A stretch of DNA of 24,560 bases, from positions 1 through 24,560 of the forward strand of contig JAWVZH010000030.1 in assembly GCA_033722295.1 (NCBI GenBank), given 5' to 3'. This DNA is from JAWVZH01 sp033722295. Lineage in GTDB: Bacteria > Bacteroidota > Bacteroidia > Chitinophagales > Saprospiraceae. This document shows positions 1 through 7,484 of this stretch, piece by piece. Within the stretch, counting starts at the first letter, position 1. Each line of letters begins with the position of its first letter. Under the pieces are notes generated by a model. The model made no database searches. It saw only the letters and a program-made list of their open reading frames with translations, and was not told the DNA's origin. Position numbers and translations under genes: made by a program.

Positions 1-662
1 ACCTTGTCAAAACCTTTGTGTTTAAAATAGGCAGAGGCCTTCTCGCATCGGATACCTCCCGTGCAGTACATCACAATGTCCTTGTCCCTGTGAGGCTTGA
101 GCATGTCTTCTATGATAGGCAGCGATTCACGGAAAGTCTCCACATCCGGTGTGATGGCTCCTTCAAAGTGACCCACCTCGCTTTCATAGTGATTGCGCAT
201 GTCGATAATGACCGTATCTTCCTTGTCGGTCAGGTCGTTAAAAGTCTGTGCATCGATATGATGTCCTCTTTTAGTAACATCAAATGTGTTATCATTCAAT
301 CCGTCGGCCAGTATCTTATCCCTTATCTTGACCGCCAGCTTGAAGAACGACTTACCGTCGTCCTCCACCGCTATGTTCAGCCTGACACCGTTCAGGAAAC
401 CAGTTTCAGCAAAAACCTCTTTAAGTAGCTCCAAATTCTCGGTAGGTACTGATAGCTGCCCATTGACCCCTTCGGAAGCAACATATATTCTTCCCAGGAC
501 ACCGATCTCATCCAGCATTTCGTAAAACCTATCCCTGAACGCAGGCACATCCTTGATCTGATGGTATTTGTAAAAAGACAATGTCGTCCTCGGCGTATTG
601 TCCTTCTTGATCTCTTCCCGAAGCACCTGAGCATCAACCAGGTTATAGAGTCTCTTTCCCAT
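1..662 (-). CDS. trhO: tRNA uridine(34) hydroxylase TrhO (YceA family, rhodanese), 3' end outside the window
   Basis: TrhO uses prephenate-dependent oxygen chemistry to make 5-hydroxyuridine at the tRNA wobble position (family knowledge). The first 220 codons are visible; the C-terminus lies beyond the left edge. The N-terminal part begins MGKRLYNLVDAQ and contains the YVASEGVNGQLSVP segment typical of the acylphosphatase-like N-domain. A rhodanese domain follows from about residue 130, with VIIDMRNHYESEVGHFEGA and the loop MYCTGGIRCEKA carrying the conserved cysteine (C200). The ATG at 662-660 gives the usual family N-terminus. The start has no Shine-Dalgarno site; a -7 box lies only 4 nt upstream. 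The family assignment is firm. Confidence 0.95.
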   Translation of the reverse strand, partial: MGKRLYNLVDAQVLREEIKKDNTPRTTLSFYKYHQIKDVPAFRDRFYEMLDEIGVLGRIYVASEGVNGQLSVPTENLELLKEVFAETGFLNGVRLNIAVEDDGKSFFKLAVKIRDKILADGLNDNTFDVTKRGHHIDAQTFNDLTDKEDTVIIDMRNHYESEVGHFEGAITPDVETFRESLPIIEDMLKPHRDKDIVMYCTGGIRCEKASAYFKHKGFDK

Positions 663-666
663 AGCG

Positions 667-674
667 CAAATTTA
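667..674 (-). promoter_or_regulatory. Possible -7 promoter box of trhO
   Basis: Reading the minus strand gives TAAATTTG, an exact match to the Bacteroidota -7 consensus TAnnTTTG. It ends 4 nt before the trhO ATG, so a transcript from it would be leaderless or nearly so. No convincing -33 box is seen at the expected distance, so this may be chance. Confidence 0.3.
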
Positions 675-734
675 ATTATTCAGCTGAAAATCAGCGTTAT
701 ACTGACAACCACTTTGATTTTACAGGACCACTTC

Positions 735-777
735 CGTCTATGAATCTCACTGGCCAATGGCCTTCTTTTCACAGACG
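735..777 (-). other. Structured inverted repeat between comF and trhO
   Basis: The arms CGTCTATGAA (735-744) and TTCACAGACG (768-777) pair over 10 positions; the one mismatch becomes a G-U pair in minus-strand RNA. The interior holds a second small dyad, GGCC ATT GGCC on the minus strand. It lies 42 nt past the comF stop and about 70 nt before trhO. No T-run follows, so it is not a standard terminator; processing site, attenuator or small element are all possible. Confidence 0.45.
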
Positions 778-818
778 ATAATGGTGTTTATAATTTACCC
801 GATCCTTGAATATTATCT

Positions 819-1523
819 TTAGAACGCACCTCCCAACGCTACCGTTCCTATACTGACCTTCATGTCTTTTTCAGCTTTGATGGCCAAAATGCACGCTTCG
901 AGAGTGGCACCTGTAGTGACCACGTCATCCACCAACAGCACGTGATCATACCGCAGCAATTCTTCGTTCGGCCAGAAGGCATTTTTCATATTCCGGTGTC
1001 GTTCGAAACGATTGAGGTCGGTTTGTGATGGCGTCTTTCTAATACGTTCAAGACCATTCTCCAATACATTACATTGCAGTTGATCGGCGATACCCTCACA
1101 GATCAGACTACTCTGATTGTATCCCCGCTTTCGCTGCCGTCTTTTATGGAGGGGAACCGGAATGATGACATCGATCTGCCTGTAACCCATGGAGCGCTGA
1201 AGGTGCCTTCCCAGCCAACGGCCGAGGAATCGACCCAATCTCATTTTTCGCCGGTATTTTACATCATGAATGATCTGTTGGACACATCCTCCGGGAATAT
1301 ATCCAAACAAGGCTGCAGACAGTTCTACTTTACAGCGTCCGACAAAATGCCTGGACAGTGGATTGTCAGTATAATGGTGGTAGTCCAGTGGCTGAAGTCG
1401 GGAGAGACATTCCAAACAAAAGCTGTCCAGCATACCCGGTATGACCTCTCCACATCCACTGCATCGTAGCGGGTAGATCAGATCGAGCACAACCTGCCCA
1501 AATGAGCGATCCTGAGTGTTCAT
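819..1523 (-). CDS. ComF-family phosphoribosyltransferase-like protein
   Basis: A 234-aa cytoplasmic protein of the ComF/GntX family, which in naturally transformable bacteria helps bring single-stranded DNA into the cytosol (family knowledge; competence is not shown here). The N-terminus has a four-cysteine zinc-ribbon, CSGC at 21-24 and CLEC at 36-39. Family signatures follow: PVPLHKRR (122-129), GYNQS (134-138) and the PRPP-binding loop VDDVVTTGAT (about 198-207). Length matches the family. The gene is on the same strand as trhO but separated by 156 nt holding a structured dyad, so co-transcription is uncertain. No other competence gene is nearby. Confidence 0.9.
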   Translation of the reverse strand: MNTQDRSFGQVVLDLIYPLRCSGCGEVIPGMLDSFCLECLSRLQPLDYHHYTDNPLSRHFVGRCKVELSAALFGYIPGGCVQQIIHDVKYRRKMRLGRFLGRWLGRHLQRSMGYRQIDVIIPVPLHKRRQRKRGYNQSSLICEGIADQLQCNVLENGLERIRKTPSQTDLNRFERHRNMKNAFWPNEELLRYDHVLLVDDVVTTGATLEACILAIKAEKDMKVSIGTVALGGAF

Positions 1524-1638
1524 AGTTCCGTGTTCTCTCTTTATTAACCCATCGCTCAGGGCTGATATTTTACGATGTGATCCGAAAATACCGCAGATAT
1601 TGTCATTCTACTTCACATCATTACCAGCTACAGGCCAT

Positions 1639-1676
1639 AAAAAAAAGTGCCTGTTCAACTGGCGGTGAACAGGCAC
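1639..1676 (-). terminator. Rho-independent terminator of the HtrA-type protease gene
   Basis: On the minus strand a perfect 11-bp stem (GTGCCTGTTCA with TGAACAGGCAC, 8-nt loop) is followed directly by eight T residues (plus-strand A-tract 1639-1646). It sits 28 nt beyond the protease stop codon and is the clearest terminator in the window. Confidence 0.93.
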
Positions 1677-1703
1677 ATAGACAAAACGAAAAACCAACTT
1701 GTA

Positions 1704-2882
1704 CTATAATCTCTTTTTGAGTCGGACAGGAATTTTCTTCTCCCTTCCTTCTCTTATAATTGTCAGGTTGAGCGTTTCACCAACCTTACTTCTTCTTACC
1801 CTGTTGGCGAGTTCTTCTGAATCCTTAACCGCTTCTCCATTCACTTCAGTGATGACGTCATTGGGTAATACACCAGCGTATTGCGCTGCGCCGCCATCCA
1901 CAAGTTCGGTGACGACCACACCGTTATCAAAATTCAAGCTGAGCGTTGATTTATAATCTTCATCGATATCGTGAATATAGACGCCGAGATTTCCTCTTTC
2001 AAAAGTGCCGTACTTGATAATGTTGTCAGCGATCTCGCTGGCCAGGTTAATAGGAATGGCAAACGAATAACCGTTATAATAACCGGTTTTAGTGGCGATG
2101 GCGGTATTGATGCCAAGCAATTCTCCTTTGGCATTCACAAGCGCGCCTCCGCTGTTGCCGGGATTTATCGCCGCATCGGTCTGGATAAACTCCTCGATGG
2201 AGTTCTTATCGCGTATCACATCTATATCCCTGTTCTTGGCACTGATGATACCGGCAGTTACGGTTGAAGTGAGGTAATTGAATGGATTACCCACAGCCAG
2301 TACCCATTCGCCCACTTTAGCCTTGTCAGAGTCGGCATATTGCAGGGTCGGAAGATCGGTTGCTTCGATCTTCACAACGGCAAGGTCAGATCCCGGATCC
2401 GTTCCTATCACCTTACCTTTCAACTTTCTTTCATCATTCAGGGTAACTACGATGTCATCAGCAAAGCCAACAACATGATTATTGGTCAGGATATAGCCAT
2501 CCTCACTGATAATGACACCTGACCCACTTCCTTTCTTTGGAAAATATTGCCCACCGAAAGGGAAGGAGAAGAACATATCATTCTGATCAAAAAAGTCTCT
2601 GAATGGTGAATTATAAAACGGATTCTTTCGATTTTGCTCCTGCAACCTTTCACGGGCAAGGGATTCGCTCTCTGCCGCTTCTATATGTACAACCGCCTTG
2701 GTCGCCCTGTCTGCAGCTGATACGAAATCAAAGGGAAAGTTGGGGTTGGTCGTACTGACATTCTTCGCCTGGTACTGTTGTTGTTCCAGGGGCTGTATCT
2801 CAGGTAGCTGAGTTTGAAGCAGGAAGAATGCCATCACGCCTCCCACGAGACCGGAAAGAGTTAAATACAAAACATTCTTCAT
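1704..2882 (-). CDS. Periplasmic serine protease, DegQ/HtrA family, one PDZ domain
   Basis: A 392-aa envelope quality-control protease. An N-terminal hydrophobic segment (about 4-23) acts as a signal or anchor. The trypsin-like domain has the complete triad: H136 in LTNNHVVG, D166 in GSDLAVVK and S244 in NPGNSGGAL. An F/N-rich stretch (about 88-115) precedes the protease fold, at the LA-loop region typical of Deg proteases. A single C-terminal PDZ domain covers about 290-390 (GVVVTELVDGGAAQYAGV, then DVITEVNGEAV). With only one PDZ it is DegS-like in layout rather than a two-PDZ DegP. It is monocistronic: a terminator follows and 141 nt separate it from the gene upstream. Confidence 0.95.
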   Translation of the reverse strand: MKNVLYLTLSGLVGGVMAFFLLQTQLPEIQPLEQQQYQAKNVSTTNPNFPFDFVSAADRATKAVVHIEAAESESLARERLQEQNRKNPFYNSPFRDFFDQNDMFFSFPFGGQYFPKKGSGSGVIISEDGYILTNNHVVGFADDIVVTLNDERKLKGKVIGTDPGSDLAVVKIEATDLPTLQYADSDKAKVGEWVLAVGNPFNYLTSTVTAGIISAKNRDIDVIRDKNSIEEFIQTDAAINPGNSGGALVNAKGELLGINTAIATKTGYYNGYSFAIPINLASEIADNIIKYGTFERGNLGVYIHDIDEDYKSTLSLNFDNGVVVTELVDGGAAQYAGVLPNDVITEVNGEAVKDSEELANRVRRSKVGETLNLTIIREGREKKIPVRLKKRL

Positions 2883-3023
2883 AATGAATTGGCTTTTTAG
2901 TTTAAAAAATCACTATTGATCTTATCAAGAACACGAGAACCATTGACATACTCTCGCCATTCTGAAAATTTTAACGGCTATAAATTTTGAAAAGTTACTG
3001 CCTTAAAAAAGTTTAACAACGTC

Positions 3024-3488
3024 TTAACCTTTGTAGAGCCTGACGAGTATATTCTGCATTTGGGCATGCAATTTTTGGGCTTCTCTCACGAATCGATGTT
3101 CGGGATCATTCCTGATATGATCCAGCAACCTTCTGAAAGCCGGTGCATTGATACCATTTTGATGGAGGAGAGCCAGGCATTCATGAAACTCGGCCACTTC
3201 CACCATCTTATCTATTCCCTCATGTTGATGTTGCAACAGGCGGTATTTCTCAATGGCCGCATCATAATCACCATTTGAAAATTCGCGATCCCCCGCTTCC
3301 AGAACAGTGCCCGCCGCCCTGTGTGGTTCCGGGATATCAGAGGCTCCCGGAGCAGGAAGCCTGAATTCCTGAAAGCTCTCTTCCACCATGTTATCGAATG
3401 TGTGCACCTCATGCCAGGTTTGAAGCACCAGTACCACAAGTGCAATGATGGCTATTAGACCTCCTATTTTCAATATTCTGACGAGCAT
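3024..3488 (-). CDS. Small membrane-anchored protein with TPR-like helices, function unknown
   Basis: A 154-aa protein. One N-terminal membrane segment (about 6-23, LKIGGLIAIIALVVLVLQ) is followed by a short polar linker and an all-helical domain. Residues about 60-85 (AGTVLEAGDREFSNGDYDAAIEKYRLL) have the spacing of a tetratricopeptide repeat, and the rest could form further degenerate helices. It probably faces the periplasm as a binding or scaffold module (inference). It lies upstream of, and on the same strand as, the HtrA-type protease, but the 141-nt gap leaves operon membership open. The family is not recognised. The ATG at 3488-3486 is the natural start because the hydrophobic segment follows immediately. 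Confidence 0.75.
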   Translation of the reverse strand: MLVRILKIGGLIAIIALVVLVLQTWHEVHTFDNMVEESFQEFRLPAPGASDIPEPHRAAGTVLEAGDREFSNGDYDAAIEKYRLLQHQHEGIDKMVEVAEFHECLALLHQNGINAPAFRRLLDHIRNDPEHRFVREAQKLHAQMQNILVRLYKG

Positions 3489-3726
3489 CGTTCAAGCGTA
3501 CTTTCATACCGAAGTTACGCTTTCATCGTTATAAACACATCGATCGATCAACTGAGCATTTGGACCTATTATAAAAGGCTGTTATTCAAGGCAATAAGAC
3601 TGACATTCGAGTCTAAATCAGTATTTTTAGAATAAAGTGAATATTTTTTGACAGATCGTGCAGCACAAATGTCCGCCAAAGCATTTTAACCTTTGAACAG
3701 GCATTTTAAACTAAATAAATCTCAGA

Positions 3727-5460
3727 ATGAAGAAACTGTCTTTGATCTTATTCAGCGTTGTTCTGCTTTTCGCTGGCTGTAGAAAAGACAAGATCGTGGT
3801 GACGGAGACCATATATCTTGGGGAGGAACCGGAAGTACTGATCAATACGTCGATCACAGGCGTAGTGATCGATGAAAATGGTCAGCCTATTGAGGGAGCT
3901 ACCGTACAATTGAAGCAGCATGGCACTGCAACAGATGATAATGGGTTCTTCTATATGAAGGACATCCTGGCCAATGAAAATGGCGCTGTGATAGAAGTGG
4001 AGAAGTCCGGCTACTTCCCCACCAGTAAAATGGTATTCCCAAACCTCAATGAAGTGGAGTTTGTAAGGATCAAACTGATAGAGTCGAACGAATCGGGACT
4101 CGTATCATCCAATAGCGGAGGCGTGATCACGCTTGCAGGCGGTGCACAGATCGAATTTCCTGCTGATGCCTTTGAGCTGAATGGCGCCGCCTATGGAGGG
4201 CAAGTGGCCGTTCATGCTACATACATCGATCCTCTGGCAGATGACCTATTCGAGCGGATGCCGGGATCTCTTCTCGGTGTAGATGCCAATGGTCAGATCA
4301 TGGGAATGACAACCTTTGGAATGATCGGCGTAGAAATCTTTAGTAATTCAGGTGAAGAACTGGAACTGAACTCTGATAAAAAAGCCACACTGACCTTTCC
4401 CGTTCCTGCAGAGATCATAGGTGAGGCACCTTCAGAGATCGCCCTATGGCATTATGACGAAGAATTGGGCTACTGGATGGAAGAAGGACGTGCGGAATTG
4501 CATGGCAGTACTTACATCGCGAGCGTAAGTCATTTTTCATTTTGGAATTGCGATGATCCTTTTCCGACTGTTCTATTGGAAGGAAGAGCAGTTAATTCCG
4601 GTGGCGAAGGAGTTGGAAATGTTCAGGTTCAGTTGAAGCGCAATACCCAGGCCAATCAGACCGGAACAGCATTTACTGGACCAGCAGGATATTTCAGTGG
4701 TAAAGTCCCAAAAGATGAAGTGCTGGAGATGAAAGTCTTCGATCTTTGCGGCAACCTGATATCTTCTACTTCCGTTGGACCGTTCTCTACCGATACTAAA
4801 CTCAATGATATTATCGTAGATCTACCAGTGAATGTCAACTTTACTGGTGCGCTCATAGATTGCCAGGGTAGTGCAGTAGAAAAGGGCTATGTCAAGGTTT
4901 ATAAAAACGACGATGTCTTTGGATATCTGATTCCTGATGCGGATGGAAATATCAACGCTTCGGTGAGCTTTTGCGAAGAGGGCGATTTCAAAGTACAGGG
5001 CATAGACATCAAGAATTCACAAGCTTCTGATGAAAGAAGTTTGACCTTCAAAGAAAATATCGACCTGGGGACTATCAGTGCATGTGGAACAGTGATCCCT
5101 ACTCTGCTTTTAGAGCTGGCAGGAACTGATTACATCTTCAGTGATGTCACTGCTTCAGTCGTAGAGGATACATCCTACATGCCACCAAAGATCATCACTA
5201 CTATCAGTGCGGTAAATGGCTCCGGATATTTTAGCATTGGTATAGATGGCGAGGGTACAGGCAACTTCGAAGTGATCAGGATCAATGCCCAGGTAGGTAC
5301 CAGTAGCCGTATCTTGTCCGATCCAAGGATCGATGTGGAGATAACGAGATTCGATGGCCCCGGGGGATTTATTTCCGGAACCTTTGAGGGTATAGTATAT
5401 GATGTTTCTGGCGGTATGGATATTAACTTGAGCGGTTCGTTCAATGCAGAAAGAGATTAA
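3727..5460 (+). CDS. Surface or periplasmic lipoprotein with carboxypeptidase-regulatory-like and ZU5-like domains
   Basis: A 577-aa protein. The signal peptide ends in a lipobox, LLFAGC, with lipidated Cys18. Residues about 40-115 form a carboxypeptidase-regulatory-like beta-sandwich (SITGVVIDENGQPIEGATV, later GTATDDNGFFYM). Residues about 125-275 resemble a ZU5-type module (VITLAGGAQIEFPADAF, then AVHATYIDP). Two more carboxypeptidase-regulatory-like repeats follow (about 283-360 and 370-460), and a C-terminal domain without a recognised family. No catalytic motif is seen; a binding or structural role is likely. It is the first gene of an operon, 14 nt before an ECF sigma factor, so it may be the sensor's partner or its own regulon member (inference). 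Confidence 0.88.
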   Translation: MKKLSLILFSVVLLFAGCRKDKIVVTETIYLGEEPEVLINTSITGVVIDENGQPIEGATVQLKQHGTATDDNGFFYMKDILANENGAVIEVEKSGYFPTSKMVFPNLNEVEFVRIKLIESNESGLVSSNSGGVITLAGGAQIEFPADAFELNGAAYGGQVAVHATYIDPLADDLFERMPGSLLGVDANGQIMGMTTFGMIGVEIFSNSGEELELNSDKKATLTFPVPAEIIGEAPSEIALWHYDEELGYWMEEGRAELHGSTYIASVSHFSFWNCDDPFPTVLLEGRAVNSGGEGVGNVQVQLKRNTQANQTGTAFTGPAGYFSGKVPKDEVLEMKVFDLCGNLISSTSVGPFSTDTKLNDIIVDLPVNVNFTGALIDCQGSAVEKGYVKVYKNDDVFGYLIPDADGNINASVSFCEEGDFKVQGIDIKNSQASDERSLTFKENIDLGTISACGTVIPTLLLELAGTDYIFSDVTASVVEDTSYMPPKIITTISAVNGSGYFSIGIDGEGTGNFEVIRINAQVGTSSRILSDPRIDVEITRFDGPGGFISGTFEGIVYDVSGGMDINLSGSFNAERD

Positions 5461-5474
5461 CTAAAGATCAACAT

Positions 5475-6014
5475 TTGGGTTTTACAGAACTCATATCAAA
5501 ATGCAAGCAGAATGACAGAAGGGCGCAGAGATCCCTTGTGGATGCGTATGCGCCCTTCCTTTTCTCGATAAGTATCCGCTATATGCGGGATGAAGAATCG
5601 GCCAAAGACAATGTACAGGAAACTTTTATCAGTGTCTTTCGCCACATCGATCAATTCAAGGAAGGAGAAGCTTCTTTCATGGGTTGGATCAAGAAGATCT
5701 GTGTTAACAACGCTTTACAAAAATTCAGGAAGAAAAGCTACAGCCATGAGACTTATCCTGAACATCTGCCCGACACCAATTATGAAAAGCCCAAGGTCTA
5801 TGCCAAACTGGGCGCTGATGAACTCATGGAAGTGATCAGGACCCTTCCTGAACTGTACCGTCAGGTTTTTTGCCTGTACGTGATCGAAGATTACTCTCAT
5901 AAAGAAATAGGTGAGATGATGAATATGAAAGAAAGTTCTTCACGGTCCGCATTGACGCGTTCCAAGAAGATGATCAAGGAAAAATTATGGCAACTGCAAA
6001 AAGTCGTCGCATAA
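5475..6014 (+). CDS. RNA polymerase sigma factor, ECF subfamily (sigma-70 region 2 and 4)
   Basis: A 179-aa sigma factor that would direct RNA polymerase to a small regulon. Region 2 is clear (about 25-85: SAKDNVQETFISVFRHIDQF, GWIKKICVNNALQKFRKK), as is region 4 (about 115-172: LPELYRQVFCLYVIEDYSHKE, then IGEMMNMKESSSRSALTRSK). The start is TTG at 5475. No ATG lies in frame between the lipoprotein coding region and conserved region 2, and the resulting N-terminus (GFTELISKCKQNDRRAQRSL) is normal for Bacteroidota ECF factors. The stop overlaps the next gene's ATG by one base (TAATG), so sigma factor and membrane partner are translationally coupled. Confidence 0.93.
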   Translation: MGFTELISKCKQNDRRAQRSLVDAYAPFLFSISIRYMRDEESAKDNVQETFISVFRHIDQFKEGEASFMGWIKKICVNNALQKFRKKSYSHETYPEHLPDTNYEKPKVYAKLGADELMEVIRTLPELYRQVFCLYVIEDYSHKEIGEMMNMKESSSRSALTRSKKMIKEKLWQLQKVVA

Positions 6015-7441
6015 TGGCTAAAGATAATTTTGAAAAATATATTCAGTCTGTATTCCAGGGACATAAGGTCCCTGTCGATACCGATGAGATCTGGGCTGGC
6101 GTAGAACCACAATTACCTCCGCGTTACACAGCCGGCTTCTGGCGTAACGTGGGTATCGTCGGAGCCTTCATCTTGACTGCGTTATCCGCGATTTATCTAT
6201 ATGAGGTTCAAAGCGAGAGCAGATCCACCCAGGAAGGCAGCATTCCTGTTGCCGAACAGCTGGCACACAACACTTCCACGAATAATAATGACCAGAAACT
6301 GTCCATTGTCGATACCGATCTCAAGGAGAGAAGTAATAATCCCGAATCGGGGAATAAATCGTCCCAATATTTAAACAGCGACGAAGATGCACTACAGCAT
6401 GATGATGAAATAGAGGGCATGGACCGGGAAAAAGAATTTTCAGACAATCAAACCCCTGTATCAAAAAACCGAAGCAGCAACTTTTTTTATTCAACACCCT
6501 CTTATGATCAAGAGGATGAAACCGTCACACGATCCGAGGCTGACCATTTATCGACACTTAGTGTTGAGAAGACCCTAAGCCTTTCGAAGTCTGGGGAAAG
6601 GGTGTCATTTGATGCTCTTTCTCCACTTCGATTTTCGGATCAACAAAAGCTACAATCTTCATTCATTGCGTTAGACGACGCCCTTCCTGAACTCAATGAT
6701 TGTTATGATTTCGGCTTGAGGTCATGGCTGTGGACCGTGGATACCTACATAGGGTTCAATTATGCCAATAAGTCCCTGAGCAATAAACAGAATGATGCCT
6801 CAGGTCATGAATACATTCGCATAAGGAACAACAGTGAGCGATATCTGGATGCCTTTGAGGGTGGCGTGGCCGTTAGTGCTGTACATAGAAGCGGTATGAT
6901 GATATCTTCAGGGGTCAACTACAGTCAGATCGACGAAAAATTCAACTTCCTACAAGTCAGAGATACGTCTAGGTTCGATTCTATTGTGGTCAGAATTGAG
7001 ATCGACTCAGCCGGAAGGGCGGATTCGATCAAGTCATGGAGAGAGGTCACTGTGAGGACAGCAAAGGATATATTGACCTATAATACTTACCGCATGGTTG
7101 ACATACCAATTGCTCTGGGGTATCAGTTTCACAAAGGCAAGTGGACGATCGAAATACAGGGCGGTGCTATGATCAATCTTCTGTTTAAAAAAGAAGGTGA
7201 GATCCTGGATCCTTCCAAGGCTGTCATAGACATTACTGAGAATGAGTCAGTCTTTAAAAATGGTTTGGGGTTGACCTTATTTGGTTCTGTAAAGGCTATT
7301 TACCCTGTCACAGACAGAATTGGCATATACGCCGAACCAACGATGCGCTTCCAGTTGAGCAGCATTACCGCAGACAACTATCCACTGAATCAGCGCTATA
7401 ATCAATTTGGGCTAAGAGCCGGTGCCAGATGGATCTTTTGA
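6014..7441 (+). CDS. Putative anti-sigma / outer-membrane beta-barrel fusion protein
   Basis: A 475-aa protein read from the ATG that overlaps the sigma-factor stop; an in-frame ATG at 5987 is less likely. A short N-terminal cytoplasmic region (1-40, with VDTDEIWAGVEPQLP) precedes one membrane helix (about 43-64, RNVGIVGAFILTALSAIYLY). Then comes a polar, Ser/Asn/Asp/Glu-rich linker of about 160 residues. From about residue 230 the C-terminus shows alternating amphipathic strands like porin-type OMP beta-barrel domains, ending GLRAGARWIF with the terminal aromatic residue typical of barrels. The order suggests an anti-sigma anchor joined to an outer-membrane barrel. Alternatively the barrel-like part may be a soluble periplasmic beta-domain. 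The anti-sigma role is inferred from position. Confidence 0.8.
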   Translation: MAKDNFEKYIQSVFQGHKVPVDTDEIWAGVEPQLPPRYTAGFWRNVGIVGAFILTALSAIYLYEVQSESRSTQEGSIPVAEQLAHNTSTNNNDQKLSIVDTDLKERSNNPESGNKSSQYLNSDEDALQHDDEIEGMDREKEFSDNQTPVSKNRSSNFFYSTPSYDQEDETVTRSEADHLSTLSVEKTLSLSKSGERVSFDALSPLRFSDQQKLQSSFIALDDALPELNDCYDFGLRSWLWTVDTYIGFNYANKSLSNKQNDASGHEYIRIRNNSERYLDAFEGGVAVSAVHRSGMMISSGVNYSQIDEKFNFLQVRDTSRFDSIVVRIEIDSAGRADSIKSWREVTVRTAKDILTYNTYRMVDIPIALGYQFHKGKWTIEIQGGAMINLLFKKEGEILDPSKAVIDITENESVFKNGLGLTLFGSVKAIYPVTDRIGIYAEPTMRFQLSSITADNYPLNQRYNQFGLRAGARWIF

Positions 7442-7484
7442 CAGTCCTCATTGGGAAACAGCAGTAGCAGACCTTTAGATATTG

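Noticed and set aside
1074..1469. Plus-strand 131-codon open frame
   Set aside because: It is antisense to the comF-family gene, whose zinc-ribbon and PRPP motifs are intact on the other strand.
5987..6013. Earlier ATG for the beta-barrel/anti-sigma gene
   Set aside because: It would overlap the sigma gene by 28 nt; the TAATG junction at 6012-6016 is the normal coupling arrangement.
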